A DNA stretch of 64,000 bases from Nemopilema nomurai (Eukaryota > Cnidaria > Scyphozoa > Rhizostomeae > Rhizostomatidae). The notes below the pieces were generated by a model that was not told the origin of the DNA, did not search any database, and was given only the letters and a program-made list of their open reading frames with translations. A program made the position numbers and the translations under genes. The stretch spans positions 1,550,001-1,614,000 of the forward strand of contig PEDN01001352.1 of assembly GCA_003864495.1 (NCBI GenBank). The letters run 5' to 3'. The stretch's first letter is position 1. Each line of letters opens with the position of its first letter. Below are positions 41,201 to 53,400 of this stretch, one piece after another.

Positions 41201-43391
41201 AATTAGAGAGCAGCTATAGAGTTTTCCGTCAATTTTCAATAAACTCGTGGCAAGGCTGCTACTGTTATCTTAAAAGTTCCTTTAACTGTATCATTGTCAA
41301 GTCAGTTGTTTCCTTCTCCAAAAAGGAATGTTTTCTTCAAAAAATCCATTTCTCAAGGCAACGTGCATGCAGCTGGCTATTTGGTTAGTACCAAGTATTC
41401 TATTCCATATTTAGTTATGACATACTGAAATCGATTGATGAGGCTGCTAGAAATTAGAATGGCACACCCACCTATCGACTTAAGCTTTCGAATCGTCATC
41501 GCCTCAATCATATTTGTTGGCTTATAAGTAAACATAAAGATGGAATAGCCCAAAAGCTGAGTAAACGATACACAAAGATTCAAGCTCAAGTTTTGATTCA
41601 GTTGTGTAACTTCAATACTTCGTAGCTGTATGAAATGAAGAGATTGAAGAGATATTGTGAGATTGCTGCGATTGTATATTATATACAAGATATATTATAT
41701 AGTAATATATATTATAGCATTACCATATGAAGCAAGAAGGACATCATTACCTACTCATAGTTATAATGCCATAGTGCATTATTAGTGCATTGATGCCATA
41801 ATCTATCTAATTACTCCACTAGAAAGTTCATTCGATCAAGAACATGACCTTGGCGTATGTGAAGTGAGTAATGTCATTTTCTACTTCATAACCTTAAGCT
41901 GAAATGAGTAGAATTAATTCTTAGTAGGAGGACAGCTTTAGACTGTGTTAAGTGGGCTACATTTTCCCAGTAATAATTTACGGGAGCATGGACGTAAACT
42001 CAAGGTAACACAAGGGTTTACTTCCTCTAGATGCAAAAGGGGCCTAATCTTTGCAAGTCGATAAATTATCTAGAGGTCATCCACTCCTTTAAACCTTTTT
42101 AATGCCTACCTCCAAATTTGCAATCATCTTCTTTGTACTTCATGCAAGAGCCTAACCTCATGGATTTCTATAAGAGATCCCAACTAATGAGAGAAAGAAC
42201 ATAATGTCTTAGAGTCACTTCTTTGTAATTTTTAGAGTTGAAGATGAAGCTGTAACAAATATTGACGAAAGAATGTTTGTTGTGCAAAGAAATTTCGGTT
42301 ACATTATCACCATGCCATTAGAATAATCATTTGTGCCCTTTCGTTCTAGAGAAAATATAATTGAAATTGAGATCAAGTACCGCGATCAAACTGTAGAAAC
42401 AGTGTCAACAAAGGCATACTACACGGTACGTCTTGCTATCTTTCTAGCTTAGCCTCTGTCTATATATACAATCTGATCTTCGGCGATTCTGGTAAGAATG
42501 GAAGATGAGCCAAAATCCAATCGACACACACAAGTTGCTTTAAACAGATGAACAGGTAAACAGTCTATTGGTACAAATAATCCTTTAAAGAACTTCAATT
42601 ACAACACGCAAACTCCTCTAACGTATTTGCACTCCATTGAAATGTGTTGCTGACACAATAGGAATAACATCGATGGGAAGAGGCACACAAGCAAAGCTCA
42701 AAAATCAGAGAAGCAATAGGACTAAGCTGGATGGCAGACTTAAACTCCCACCATCCTTACCCCCACCATTCCTCCACCACCATCCCTCCCCCCACCATTC
42801 CTCCACCACCATCCCTCCCCCCACCATTCCTCCACCACCATTCCTCCACATCCATCCCTCCCCACCATCCCACGCCCCACCACCCCTCCCCCACCATCCC
42901 CCTCTCGAAAAAAGTTTTGCTGAGGCTTGACATGAAATTGTTTAAAGTCCTAGTCACCTGTCACCTAGCTCCTGTGCATCGGCACGGATTTGCAACACAA
43001 CGAAGCAACTTACAGTCATGAGATGTAAATAAGACAACAAGCAATAATTGCTGTCTTTTGTACCGTTGAAATTTTATATTTGTTGAGTGCAGCTTTATTT
43101 CTGAATCACGGGTGCAAAGCACTGCAGCGGAAGGTGAATCTGTTTGGCCGTGCCATCCCTCCATGACATACGAAACTATACACAATGAAAGGTTTGAAGA
43201 AAGCACTTAAACCTGCTGATTGTTCACAATTTTAGTTTGACAACCTGATGTCTGACATTGGTGGCCAGTTAGGATTGTGGATCGGCGTGTCTGCAGTCAC
43301 GTGCGTCGAATTTGCTGCGCTCGTGTGGAACATCACTACCTACATGTTGCAACGACGAACTCTGAACAAGATTAAGCTCGCTGAACAGTGA
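35247..43391 (+). CDS. DEG/ENaC/ASIC-family channel subunit, copy 2
   Basis: Paralogue of the gene at 24601-31218, with the same exon phases. Exons: 35247-35513, 36283-36605, 37717-37883, 38472-38635, 39139-39219, 39778-39886, 40304-40382, a possible 40446-40480, 42350-42425, 43236-43391. Features in order: TTTAHGVGRIA (HG gating motif), TM1, VSYEE, FPGVTICNFN, CSWAGLRCN, WNWKYGNCFTFNG, GIRVLIEDQD, IERQDVYGNGSC (thumb), CNCTDVQY, a Cys-rich piece ending CPQPC, IEIKYRDQTVETVSTKAYY, then SDIGGQLGLWIGVSAVTCVEF with TM2 and a short basic tail. The last two exons are 76 and 156 bases in both copies, and the GIRVLI exon is 164 in both. The initiator Met exon is not found, and one or two short exons between 40382 and 42350 are probably missing. 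Introns over 300 bases hold nothing clear except a C-rich tract (42745-42905). The ligand or stimulus cannot be inferred. Confidence 0.88.
42745..42905. repeat. C-rich pyrimidine-biased minisatellite in the last channel intron
   Basis: The unit is about 29 bases, built of CACCATCCCT, CCCCCCACCA and TTCCTCCAC, with two close copies and degenerate ones, the whole tract almost free of G on the + strand. Artificial Pro/His/Ser-rich frames result. It lies within the 42426-43235 intron. Confidence 0.85.
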
Positions 43392-46300
43392 GCTGCTCAC
43401 TGGCAAGGCGACGGACTCTCGCTTGTCTAACGTAGATGCAAGTGCTTCACGCTGAAATACAGGAGAGCAATTTGTATTTCCCAGCTTTAGTAATGCCTAG
43501 TGCACACTATCTTTTTGCAATCCTTGACACTAGCGATGGCGATTTTTGTCACTGGTGACTGGAAGTTTTCACCACAATGCTGCTAACTGCTCAAGCCACT
43601 GATTGTTTAGCCTTGCTCTCAAAATAGGCCTCAGTTAAAGAACGGGAAGTTAGAAGCACACATCTCTAGAGCCCACGCATGTGCCTTGACTTTTCTAGAA
43701 GTAAAGGGATGGAAAAATGTAGGTAGAAAAGATTAGAAACAGTGATAGCTTTGTTTAGTCCTTGAAGAAAAAGGCTTAATAGAATGAATTTTACCAGGTG
43801 GCCCAGTCGCTAGTAAGCGCTAGGCTGATACAGACACCCCTAGTGCATGAGTTCAAACATCATATAATGATCATCATTTTAATTCAATACAATGAAAAAT
43901 GATGATGATTCCTTCTATTGCATCCTATTCTGCATTTGCAAGAAGTCTTTTACAAAGATCGAGCTTTCTGGAAGATAATTAGCATTTTGCAAGACATTTG
44001 ACGCGTGTATTACTTACCAAGCAAGGAAGATACTTAAGAGAGTATGATGCTGGAAAGAGCAGCTGCTTGGACTTAGTGGGCTCCTAAGCCTTATAAAAGA
44101 AAAAAGGAACAATGGAAATTCATCTCCGCTGTCATTGAAATATCGGCGACAACAGAAAAGGATAATGACTTCATTAAAATTATGCGACAAAGTTTATTTG
44201 TAGTCTATTTTGTAAGAAGTCTACTATCGTCACATCTTATATCGACTATCGTCGTTTGATGATAAAATACAATTTATATCCTTGTAACCTTTTGGGGAAG
44301 CATGGAAGATAGGCTACCTAAGCTTGTGTTACATTCTACCAGTGATCGAAGTAGGTTGGATAAACTGGTGCTAGGTTTTACATCCTAGTCAAAACTGATG
44401 ATTAATATTATTATACCTTTGTTTTGTATAACCATCGTAATGTCATATATTAGTCTTCACTTTTCAAAATTGCTTTGAAAGAAAACCAATTATGACAAGA
44501 CTCTCTAAATCAACTTCCTTTTCAGCTAAAATTTACATTTTATAACACTTTGAGAAGAACGAGTTGTTTCCCTTTTGGATTAGGACTCAGGTGGCGTGCT
44601 GTGCAAAAAGGCTTGGCTTCCGAATTTCTCAGAAACATCCCAAGAAGGAGGATGAATGGCACATATGAACCATCGCTGTAAAGCACACCCTCCTTTATTT
44701 AACCCTAAGACAAATTGGACCGTGGAAATGAGTATCACAGTGTACCAGAACGTAGCCTCTCGGTAAAACAAATGTTTTTGCTTTTATGGTAAGAGGCAAA
44801 TCAATCTGTGTCGCAATATGTTTTGGTACACAGTAGATGTGCATTTAAGCTTCATTTCTCTCAGTAGCTGCCATAACAAATGCCATTTACACCCCAACTT
44901 TTGTTGAGGCTTTGCAGTCATCGATACCATTCTTGTATTTGGTTGTCACGCGATTGTTTTTGCTACCAGTGTAATGCATTCTAATCAACTGAGAAACGAG
45001 GCGATCGATTTAATTCAAAGTTCACCAGATATTGCAGCCAGTGATGACCCGTTCCGCTTGTTCAGGCATATTCTCTTTCCTTGACATACCTCTTGACGTA
45101 CCTCTTAGTCATAATATAATCGAATAATCAAATAAAAGTCATAGTCCTTGCTGTCTTGAATAATACATTTGGGCAGCTTTCAATATTTTGCTCAAAACCA
45201 TGTCAGTATTCTGCAAAATATTGGCAAGTAACGATTGCGCTATTTTTAATCGTAGACATCTGATTTATATACATCGTCATTTCACACCTTTACATAATAG
45301 AAGTCAGGTGCAAGCATAACAGTGATGCATTAAGACTTCTCGATGAATTTTTTTGCAAAAATAATTACCAGCCAGCTGCTTTACTTAATCTTATGAATTC
45401 AAACAAAAGACATAGGAACACCATAATCCTGTGGCGTTGGCCTTATTATTTTACGTTTCATACCAAAATATAATTCGTTACATTCATACGTTGCGACATG
45501 ATGCTCCTAATGAAATTGAAAGCTATGAAAGCTGTTAGTCAACTGTCTTAAAATATCAATATAATTTCTTTAAATTTCCTTTTTGGCAAAGGTCTTTAGA
45601 AAGTGATGTTAGTGAAAAGCAATGATAACAGCTTCATATAAGTTAATGGCTTAATTTTTGGTAGTTGTAAAACCTGACCTCGTAATTAGGGTAAAGAACT
45701 TATTTGCAGAAAGTATACATAAGTCGCTACTTCGGAACAAATATTAACTTTGAGAAAAAAGCCACGCGGTAGAATATGAACGGCTAAGGAGACTACTAAC
45801 AGATGTAGAACTAGTAAGACACTGGATCAAAGAACAGGTCTTCAATAAGCTCTGATCTAGCCACCAACTTGCATAGATAAGTGATCTCCGGTCAGCCATG
45901 AGATACGAAAAATTTTTTGAAGTCAAATTGTAACCGGTCTTAATAATCTCCGTTGGTCGAAAGGAAAGTTCACATATGGGCCTATGGACACCAAGCCTAG
46001 GCCTTCTTCTGGTAATCATCACTTAGCTGATTTCCAATTTCATTTTCAGATTATGAAATGCAACTTCAAAACTTTTCTCAGAACTACATGAATATCTACG
46101 ATATGATGTCCCGTAGCTTTCCATGTTTGTATAGGAAAATCAATAGGGATGTCAAGCTATAGCGACTTGAAACTAGGTGTTGCCAACAACGTTGACTGAC
46201 AAGGAAGTCTGTGACCCCTGTCTATCAAATAATCGGAATGATAAGATGATATGATATGATATCTACAAAATAATAGTTTGATTTGTATACCAACAAAGAG

Positions 46301-47530
46301 GCCTATTGTTCCGATTAAGGAGCAAATGATGCGAAGATTGTCTATACGAATTTGTTGGTAGAAGATCATAAAACACCTGTACAGCACCTGCTTGCCCGCG
46401 TTAGATGATTGTCCAGCAACAAGCGAGAATACTTTTAGAGTTTATTGCAGGTTTTAGAGTCGCTTTCATCCTCTTGGCAAAGATAACTGACCTTGGCAAA
46501 GGTGACGGAGTTTGAGATATCTTCAAGACAAGCCAAGCCTACATAACATCAAGTGAGTTGAGAGACCAATTTCCTCTTTACAAATTCATTTGCTCACAGA
46601 GGTAGAAGCCTTTCATTCTGCATTTCTATGGTTGGCCTACACCCAAAGGCTTTACGTTAGAGTGTTTTTAACCTATTCTAGGTACGTCGTTACGAGAGCG
46701 TCTCTGTTAACCGCTGTTCATCTGACGGCAACTCAATAATCTAATTCCATTCAATTCAAGAAACTCATACACAGCTTCTTTGCCCTTAGGCCTAGTAAAC
46801 AAAAGGTAGTCGAACGTTATCTCCACCTGCGTTTTGAAAACAGAGAACAATGTTATTCTAGGTCTTTCGTTTGTTTGCTGCCGCTGCATTTATAGCGTTT
46901 CTTCATTTAATACTGACAAATTTAAGATCAAAACATCATAACTGAGCATGATTTACCCAGCTTCATTAATAGACTTTGCATATGTGCCAACCATCTCATG
47001 CTCTATTCACCATTTCTACGTGTTTTGACTTCGAAAGACAATTGGTTTATGTAGAAGGTTTTCTAGATATGGGTGCAGACAAGTTCGTTTTCTCTCTTAA
47101 AACCATTCTTTCTGTACTCACGATTTCTATCAGACAGTAAAGTCATCAATATACAATCAGACAGTAAAGTCACCAGTTTGCAAAATATTTACTCTATGAC
47201 CAATGTTACTCAACTACTTGAGCTTCTCGTCTATGTCCAATGTTAATCAAGTACGATGTTCATTTCCCGCTCTGTCTTCTTAATGCAAGCTTATATAAAC
47301 TTAAATTGTAAGTTCTTAGTCTAGGTTCAAAAGAATGTGGATCACCATCTAGCGACGTCTAGAGTCTATATTTCATTTGGAACATCAGTTCGGTCCAACA
47401 CTACAATCATCACTTGAATTGCCTGTTCCGTCTGCTCCAGTTAGGCACATTGCTCTGCTGGTCAACGAATAAAGCTTTGAATTAAAATGATATTACACAA
47501 GTGTTTCCTTTTCCTCTTATAGCTACAATA
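43392..47530. other. Intergenic region after channel copy 2
   Basis: No supported gene on either strand. It contains the copy-2 3' UTR, a SINE-like head followed by a hairpin (43798-43910), and a direct repeat of a TCAGACAGTAAAGTCA core around 47133-47175. The 5' UTR of the next gene ends near 47530; a TATAG acceptor-like site just before ATG 47531 suggests an untranslated first exon somewhere upstream. Confidence 0.4.
43798..43910 (+). mobile_element. tRNA-derived SINE-like head with 3' hairpin
   Basis: TGGCCCAGTCGC at 43799-43810 fits the Pol III A box (TRGYNNAGNNGG), and GAGTTCAAAC at 43849-43858 fits the B box (GGTTCGANNCC), about 50 bases apart as in tRNA promoters. The stretch between (GCGCTAGGCTGATA) resembles the D/anticodon part of many metazoan tRNA SINEs. 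It no longer folds as a full tRNA. Immediately after, ATGATCATCATTTT and AAAAATGATGATGAT form a hairpin. Copy number in the genome is unknown. Confidence 0.45.
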
Positions 47531-50493
47531 ATGGGACAGAAAGGAAGTAAAAAGCTAGATAATTCAGAAGAGAGTAAAGTCTCTAAAGTTGTTCCAGAGC
47601 TGGGTAAGTTCGTTTGCTACAACTGGTGAGCCAATCGTGTAATGTATTGGCTGATTAGAAGATTAATTTTTCAAATGAATTAGAGAACTAGAGACACCAA
47701 ATGACTCTGCAATTGTCTCGTTTCTGCAATTGTCTCGTCACATAGATCAAAAATGAGACATATTTTGAGACGATAAAGTTTACATTAAGCCACACATTAG
47801 ACATAGTCGCCCTTCTATTCTAGCTCATACTTCCCTTTATTGCGATATTAGGCTTGTTTAGTTTTTGGCTGCGGGTTAATTAAGAACTTAGTTCGACTTC
47901 GAGTAGAAGCTGATTTTTGCTCTGCCAGTTCAATTGCTCTGCAGATGGAAAAAAATAGATGTGAATCTAGACCATTCTGGGCTAAATTCGGGATTAAAAA
48001 CTGCCAACTCTTTGCCTAATTCTACGAAGCAGCTTGAAGCTAATGATGCCGTGAAGTGAATAAAGAATGATGGATATCGGTTTCCATGTCTGACAGTCCC
48101 CTACAGGTGCACGAAGCTAAACCTTTCTAAGCCGGTGCTGCATCTGCGGAGGATGCAAATTGAAAACGCGCAGCTTGCCGAGTTATTAGCCCATTTACGT
48201 GTTGGTGTCCAGGTGAGTTAACACGAAACTTGATCAGGGCCTGCGAAGGGCGGACATTAAAATTAACGGCCTACTCCTGATTTGCGGTGTTTGCGCGTGC
48301 AGTGATCGAGGTTCCCTGGATGTTTGACTGGATAGGATTTGACTGGATAGGATTCATTGAGGCTGCTAGAGCAACCGCTTTAACAATCGGGGAGTCGCCC
48401 TGTCCTAGCAAAAACGAACACAGTGTGAACGCAACTAACAACATGTATTCATCCAGTAAGTGTTGCAATTTGAAGTTACATTGAAACTAATTCGACCATT
48501 GTTTGCTGCCTAAATCAGGTAATGTTTCGCATTTAGAAACTTTTGGCGTGATTTTCTACTGATTATCATGCGATCAATGTGGCCAAAGATGGGTCATGAC
48601 CCACAGATGTGCCATCAGCGAGCACGCCCGCACGGCTCTGATCTTTTGTTTTCTTGTGCTTGCTTCAATTCTTTTGCGTTCATTTCCGTTCTGTGTGTTC
48701 ACTTGTGTTCACTGAGAAGAATCCAAATCAGGATTTCTTTGACTTTAAATAGTGCGATTTCAAATAATGATTATAGTGCTGCTGTTATTGGTCTACGTTG
48801 TTTGCATTTTTATAGGGGAAGTCAAAGATTAGCACAACTGCCCTCAGTGTTAATACTTGATTATTTATTTACTTTGAGAATTTGCTGAGGCCTGCATCAA
48901 ATACATGACGTGAAGGTCAGAGACAGCTCATTGCAAGGGTTAGAGGACAAAGGAGAGCCTTTGATGTTACATAAGGATAACGACTGATTACTTCTCCATA
49001 AATGATATTCAACCAAATCAATAAAAATTCCCGAATTCCAGAACTTCCTTTATACAGCATAGCGTGATTTTAAAATTTTAGAAGTAGGTCAGAATGCCCT
49101 GAGAAACATTTTATGAATATGTTTAGATTTGCACTGAAGTATGAAAGCTACTATTATGTTGCGTTGTGAAATCGTTTACAACTCTACTTTTAGTTTCTGT
49201 CACTGATAACTCACCATTGGTCCTATAACTCACAAGTCTGTTGCCAATCTATGTCACTGATAACTCACCATTGGTCCTATAACTCACAAGTCTGTTGCCA
49301 ATCTACCAGCACCTAATGTGGCAATATGTAATAGAGAAAACTGTATGACGCTGGTACCTTAGTGTAGGATATCAATTTGTCCCTTTCATCTTATCCTTGG
49401 TTCTGCCTTAAATTGAATTGAAACAATTAGGCCTACTTTTACTTTAACCGCACTTTCTAGGAATGGATTTGATACTAAGCTTGCACCCTTGCCATGTTGA
49501 GCAGAGTCCCATGAAGCATTTCCTCTATGTGCTAAGAGGGAAAAGTGACGCGGAGTAAAAAACTGCACTTCATTTGCTGGCTGAATGCAGGGATAGCACC
49601 AGGGATGTAGTGGTGGGGGTCTCAGTGGGTGCGGCCCCCTTGTTAAAATTATACGAATACATCCCTGGACAACACCAATATGAAAACAAATAGCGTCGTG
49701 GTTTTAAAATAAGGTGTTTCCCTTTAATTCAAAAAAACCTAATTAGATTTCAAGCTGTTTGTCATAAATCTAATACAGATGCTTTTGATAAAGTTTTAAA
49801 GTAAGCTTCGCGATTTTATGCAGGAATAAGTACTGCTGTCACTCTTCTGCCATTTTATCCCTTTTTGCACTATCACCCTTATGCGTCCGGATCAACTGAG
49901 TACTTCGCCATTTGAGAAACTGAACCATCCCACTTCACTTCCTTGTAGTCCGCACGGTATTCCACTAACTTACATTTCAATGTTTTCTTCTAGGGCAAAG
50001 TACAATCCGCACAGCATTGCTAATGATTGGCAATAATGAGCACTGTAAGACAGCACTGGACATCAAAGACTGGTTTGAAGATTCGCCAGACGGTAGAATA
50101 GAAGTGAACGATTTCGAACAAGTCCATAAAAGTGGCAGCGACGAGAAATTTGACGAGAAACTCCAAAGGTATTTGTCGCAGTCAACTGGCATCATAGCTA
50201 TTTGCTCGGAGGAGTTGAAAAGCTGCATAGATGGTAAATCTGTCGTCGAAATCACGGTAAATGGGGTGCAGATATCGTTGAATGGCGAGCTGGTGCTGAA
50301 TTTTCTGGAAGAGGGGGGCAACAGTTCTAAAGTGATACCATTGTTTGAAAAGAAGGAGCATCTTCCGAAATGCTTGGAGGAAAACACGTCACACATTGAA
50401 ATACCAGGGGTAGAGATAAATGAGGACCGCTTAGAGATGATTTGCACTGAAATAAGAGGAAAACTGGAGGAATTCCACTCAAAGAAGAATTGA
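47531..50493 (+). CDS. Small N-myristoylated protein with a TIR/SEFIR-like domain
   Basis: Two coding exons: 47531-47603 (phase 1, donor GTAAGT) and 49994-50493, giving 190 residues. The start MGQKGSKK fits the N-myristoylation consensus (Gly2, Ser6) plus basic residues, so membrane attachment is expected. A Lys/Ser/Glu-rich linker leads to a single domain of about 150 residues with alternating beta and alpha character: RTALLMIGNN, DIKDWFE, RIEVNDFEQV, DEKLQRYLSQS, TGIIAICSEEL, GELVLNFLEEG, KVIPLFEKKEHLPKCLEE. That order, with the I-A-I-C-S strand and the V-I-P-L-F strand, is like TIR and SEFIR signalling domains. I see no clear TIR catalytic glutamate, so enzymatic activity is not claimed. 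The upstream TATAG before the ATG suggests a 5' UTR intron. The intron holds a 54-bp duplication. Identity of the family is inference; that it is a real gene is well supported by phase and splice sites. Confidence 0.7.
49198..49305. repeat. Exact 54-bp tandem duplication
   Basis: Two head-to-tail copies (49198-49251 and 49252-49305) begin TGTCACTGATAACTCACCAT and end TTGCCAATCTA with no mismatch I can see. The duplication is in the intron of the TIR-like gene. The absence of differences suggests a recent event. Confidence 0.95.
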
Positions 50494-53400
50494 AGGAAAA
50501 AGCAGAATGACAGCTGCTGCATATGAAGCAACGAGATACCATAATGAATTAACGTTCAAGCTGAATTGGCATACAAGCCTTGTTGGCTAAGGAAGTCAGG
50601 CTATTTTTGCCAATAGTAGAATACATTTAATATGTAATTAATTGTCTTATAGATTCTTGATCTCAGACTATTTCTTTTCGTTATGGTACGCGATCTTGCT
50701 CTGGAAGCATATGTAGGTATAATTCCTTTAATTTCAGTTTCAAGTCAAGCACTTCACTTTGAAAAACCACTGAGTCTAAAATGCCAATTTGAAATAGAAA
50801 GCAGTCCAACGCTGCTTTTTTGCATAAGTTAAAGGCGCGTTAAGTTGGGACGAGGCAAAAGTCCCCTAGCATTTAAAGAGTTCTAACCGAATAGCTAAGA
50901 CAATTAGTTAAATGAAAATGAAATGCTTTACTAAATGAAGAAGGCACATATAGTTCTGCAGAGAAGTACTAGTCCTTTTCAACTATTAAGAAAATTGAGA
51001 GACTTCGCTGTCCTGCCATTTAACTATTGCTTTATTCCTATAATTTTCGTTGGAGGAAAAGCGAGTTCTAGGTTATAAACTTCCTATCCGCTATCAATTA
51101 ATGATAAATAGGCTGGCTCACTGCAGCAAGGAGAACTAAATGGAAAATAAGCCTTGACTATATCTTTGTTGTGATTATGTTTGACTACGAATATCGTAAG
51201 ACAGTATGATTTACAGTATCATATAATATCACTTCTTCTTTTTGTACATTTAGAATAAGCCAGATTAGTTATTTTGAAATTTATGCAACGTATTCAAAGT
51301 ATAATGAAATTAGACGCTAAACAAACATGCAGTCATTCTTGCTTTTGACCCTTTTTGCTGTGTAGTGTTCTAACGGCACTTTGAGATTTGCTACTCTCTG
51401 GTATTCTCACGAAGACCAGCACAACACAGCCACGTGAGCAAATGAAAAGGAACGTAATGTGATATGATTATACTAACACACATTTGCTAAAAACGAGGCC
51501 TTAGTTTCATATTATAGATACCAACATTTGTATGAATTTCTCCAAGCTGGTGCCGCCTTGTGTTTGAAAATTCAATGTTCTTGTTTGCATGCAATATTTG
51601 TCTGAAAGCCAATGAAACGCTATCATCTGTTGTTTAGGTGATACGTCTCCTGTAGTTTAAAAGTTTAGAAGAAATATAGCAAGAGCTTCACATATCCTTA
51701 CAATTTTCATAGAGCTATACATAGACTTAGACAGACTTTCACGGATCGGGGAATGAAAAAGATAAAAGAAAAACTTTAGAGTGCCGACCTTGCTGGAAAT
51801 TATTAAGAAAATCAGAATTTATTGTTTCTGTCAGCTGCCCAGCTCCCAGGCCCTTAGGAAATTCAATTTTTGGTTATTCAAGTCCTTAAGGGCAGTCTTG
51901 GCGGAGATGCTGCATATTTTCCCAAGGTACTTTAAAGGAGTCTCTTAATTTGACTTTGACTACCTTATTAAGAAAACTAAGTATAACCTAATCCATATTG
52001 ACGGAAATATTAGTGAAATTTGAAGGTAAAAAACTTGTTGTATGCCCAGATACCTGTATTAAAGAGATGCGTTGAGCAGATGTTTCTATTTTTTCGTGCT
52101 TCGGTCTCGAAGGATGAAGAAGAATAAGAAGTAAAGTGCAAAAATGAAGAATTATAAAAACTAAGGTGCAGACGAAAATTATTCAATAACGAAGGCAAGG
52201 CTGTGACATAAATCTTTACTTTCTCGACGTCTCTGCAATTTTATTTTAATTGACACTATTGAGGCAGAAATCCTAGAGTCAACATGAATACTCCTGGTTC
52301 GCAGGATAGCAGTGTCCAAATATTAAATGCTTGTTAAGTTTGCCAAACTGACCACTGCGGATGAAAACTGTCTTTTAAAGTCTCTTTTACCCCTGCTGTC
52401 TGTTTTTTCACTGGTGACGTCATTATGGCCTGGTTTGGCTCATTGTTTACAATCATGCCATTCTTCTAACTTCTACCGCCTCACACATGGAAGAGATTTT
52501 AAATTTTTCTGCGACATGTAAATTCAATACAGATATTGGAGTTGGCAATGACTTATCGTAAAACTTCATCTTCGTGTTACTCCGCTTGGTTTTCTCGTTT
52601 GCTTCTTTTTATGTCCTTTTTATATTCCTCTTACTGTCTCTATCTTTGTAGCTTCTGTGCTGTAGTATACTTTTCTGGGGCAAAACTCTTTCAATTAACT
52701 TCCCGAAATACCTTCCACATCCGAAACATTTCCCATCAATCTTTCATTGCCGGTGTTAATGATTCTGTTTTTAAGATCACATGCTATTCATTGCCAGGAA
52801 TTCGTTCATCCATTCATAAACTCTTTGGTTGCTCACAAAAGCATTAAGGTTGTTGTCTTGTAGCAAAAGGAGACTAGTTCTGTAAGTTACGCGTTCGCAG
52901 GAACCAGTCAATAAAATGAATCAAAAACTCTTTTACTTGCAAAACTAAGCTTCATTAGAGCTGATAGCTTAGTCAAACCAACCTCAGTTCGCTAACCTTT
53001 ACACGGAGAACTGCCTAGTGATAGCAATAACAAGGCAACAACAGCGTGCGAGAGACCTGCTTGATACTCGAATAAAAGGTCGACTTTTATTACTTATAAA
53101 TATCGACTTTTAAATACTTGATACACATGGCAAATGTCCATTTTATTTTGGACACTGCCAATTCCTTTCGCACGCTGATACTATCAGTTTTTTATCTTCC
53201 TTGCTTTACTGAAACATTCTCTAAATAGTTTACGGTGCTACCCTTCTGAATTTCGACTTGACTGTGCCTTGCGTCGGGAATAATACGAAAAATACAGAAA
53301 ATTGATTCCAGAAAACTCCAAGACAAATATTTTTCAGAAAATCGGGAACACTTGATTTAATGGATCGTAGAAAAATCTCTTTTGAGCGAACTAAACACCA

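Noticed and set aside
42637..43021. Proline/histidine-rich frames
   Set aside because: Simple translation of the C-rich minisatellite within an intron.
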